Both the position numbers and the translations under genes were made by a program. Below the pieces are notes generated by a model that saw only the letters and a list, made by a program, of their open reading frames with translations, had not been told where the DNA came from and searched no databases. Source: Clostridia bacterium (GTDB lineage Bacteria; Bacillota; Clostridia; Peptostreptococcales; Anaerovoracaceae). Taken from it: a stretch of DNA of 5,611 nt. The stretch lies in NCBI GenBank assembly GCA_900754805.1, contig CAAEEE010000443.1, positions 1 through 5,611 of the forward strand. Direction: 5' to 3'. Below are positions 5,554 to 5,611 of this stretch, piece by piece. How positions within the stretch are numbered: position 1 is the stretch's first letter; every line of letters begins with the position of its first letter.

Positions 5554-5611
5554 GCTGAGTCTCTGAGAAGATCCCCCTCGGAAAATAGGTACGGGCACTT
5601 TTTACGGTTGC
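5554..5611. other. Unassigned tail of the window
   Basis: No gene and no hairpin with a U-run are seen in these 58 bases after the DUF1540 stop. A short direct repeat CTGAG occurs at 5555-5559 and 5563-5567. The CACTTTTT at 5597-5604 follows a G-rich stretch but has no convincing stem before it. The DUF1540 terminator may lie beyond the edge. Confidence 0.4.

Overview
The window looks like chromosomal DNA from a low-to-mid GC Gram-positive bacterium of the Clostridia, most likely a Lachnospiraceae-type organism. The grounds are the gene order radC-mreB-mreC-mreD-PBP2 on one strand, a long class B PBP2 with clostridial-style insertions, a DUF1540 small Cys-rich protein, and Shine-Dalgarno sites of the GGAGG type. 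The family assignment is inference from protein style. The sequence carries no taxonomic marker such as rRNA.

Layout, reading the minus strand from right to left: a good promoter with an extended -10 (about 5296-5324) and an ~85-base leader precede radC (5204-4527). A 59-base gap follows, then mreB (4467-3424), mreC (3418-2600), mreD (2603-2097) and the PBP2 gene mrdA (2100 to beyond base 1). The PBP2 gene is cut by the window edge after 700 codons, before its third catalytic motif. mreB and mreC are 5 bases apart. mreC/mreD and mreD/PBP2 each overlap by the four bases ATGA, so the last three are probably translationally coupled. On the plus strand, pointing away from this operon, is a 54-residue DUF1540 protein (5389-5553) with a strong ribosome binding site. 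The final 58 bases hold nothing I can assign.

Functionally this is the rod-shape (elongasome) cluster. MreB filaments on the inner membrane face, with MreC and MreD, position and activate the transpeptidase PBP2, which cross-links new peptidoglycan along the cell's side wall together with a SEDS glycosyltransferase (RodA) encoded elsewhere. RadC, a JAB/MPN-fold protein of unsettled function, is a conserved passenger at the head of this operon in Firmicutes.

I do not see a clearly new biological system here. The points most worth checking are an apparent internal duplication of a ~65-80 residue module in the N-terminal half of PBP2, an mreB start that must be moved two codons in because of Shine-Dalgarno spacing, and the Cys-rich DUF1540 gene with a possible sporulation-type promoter in the shared divergent intergenic region.
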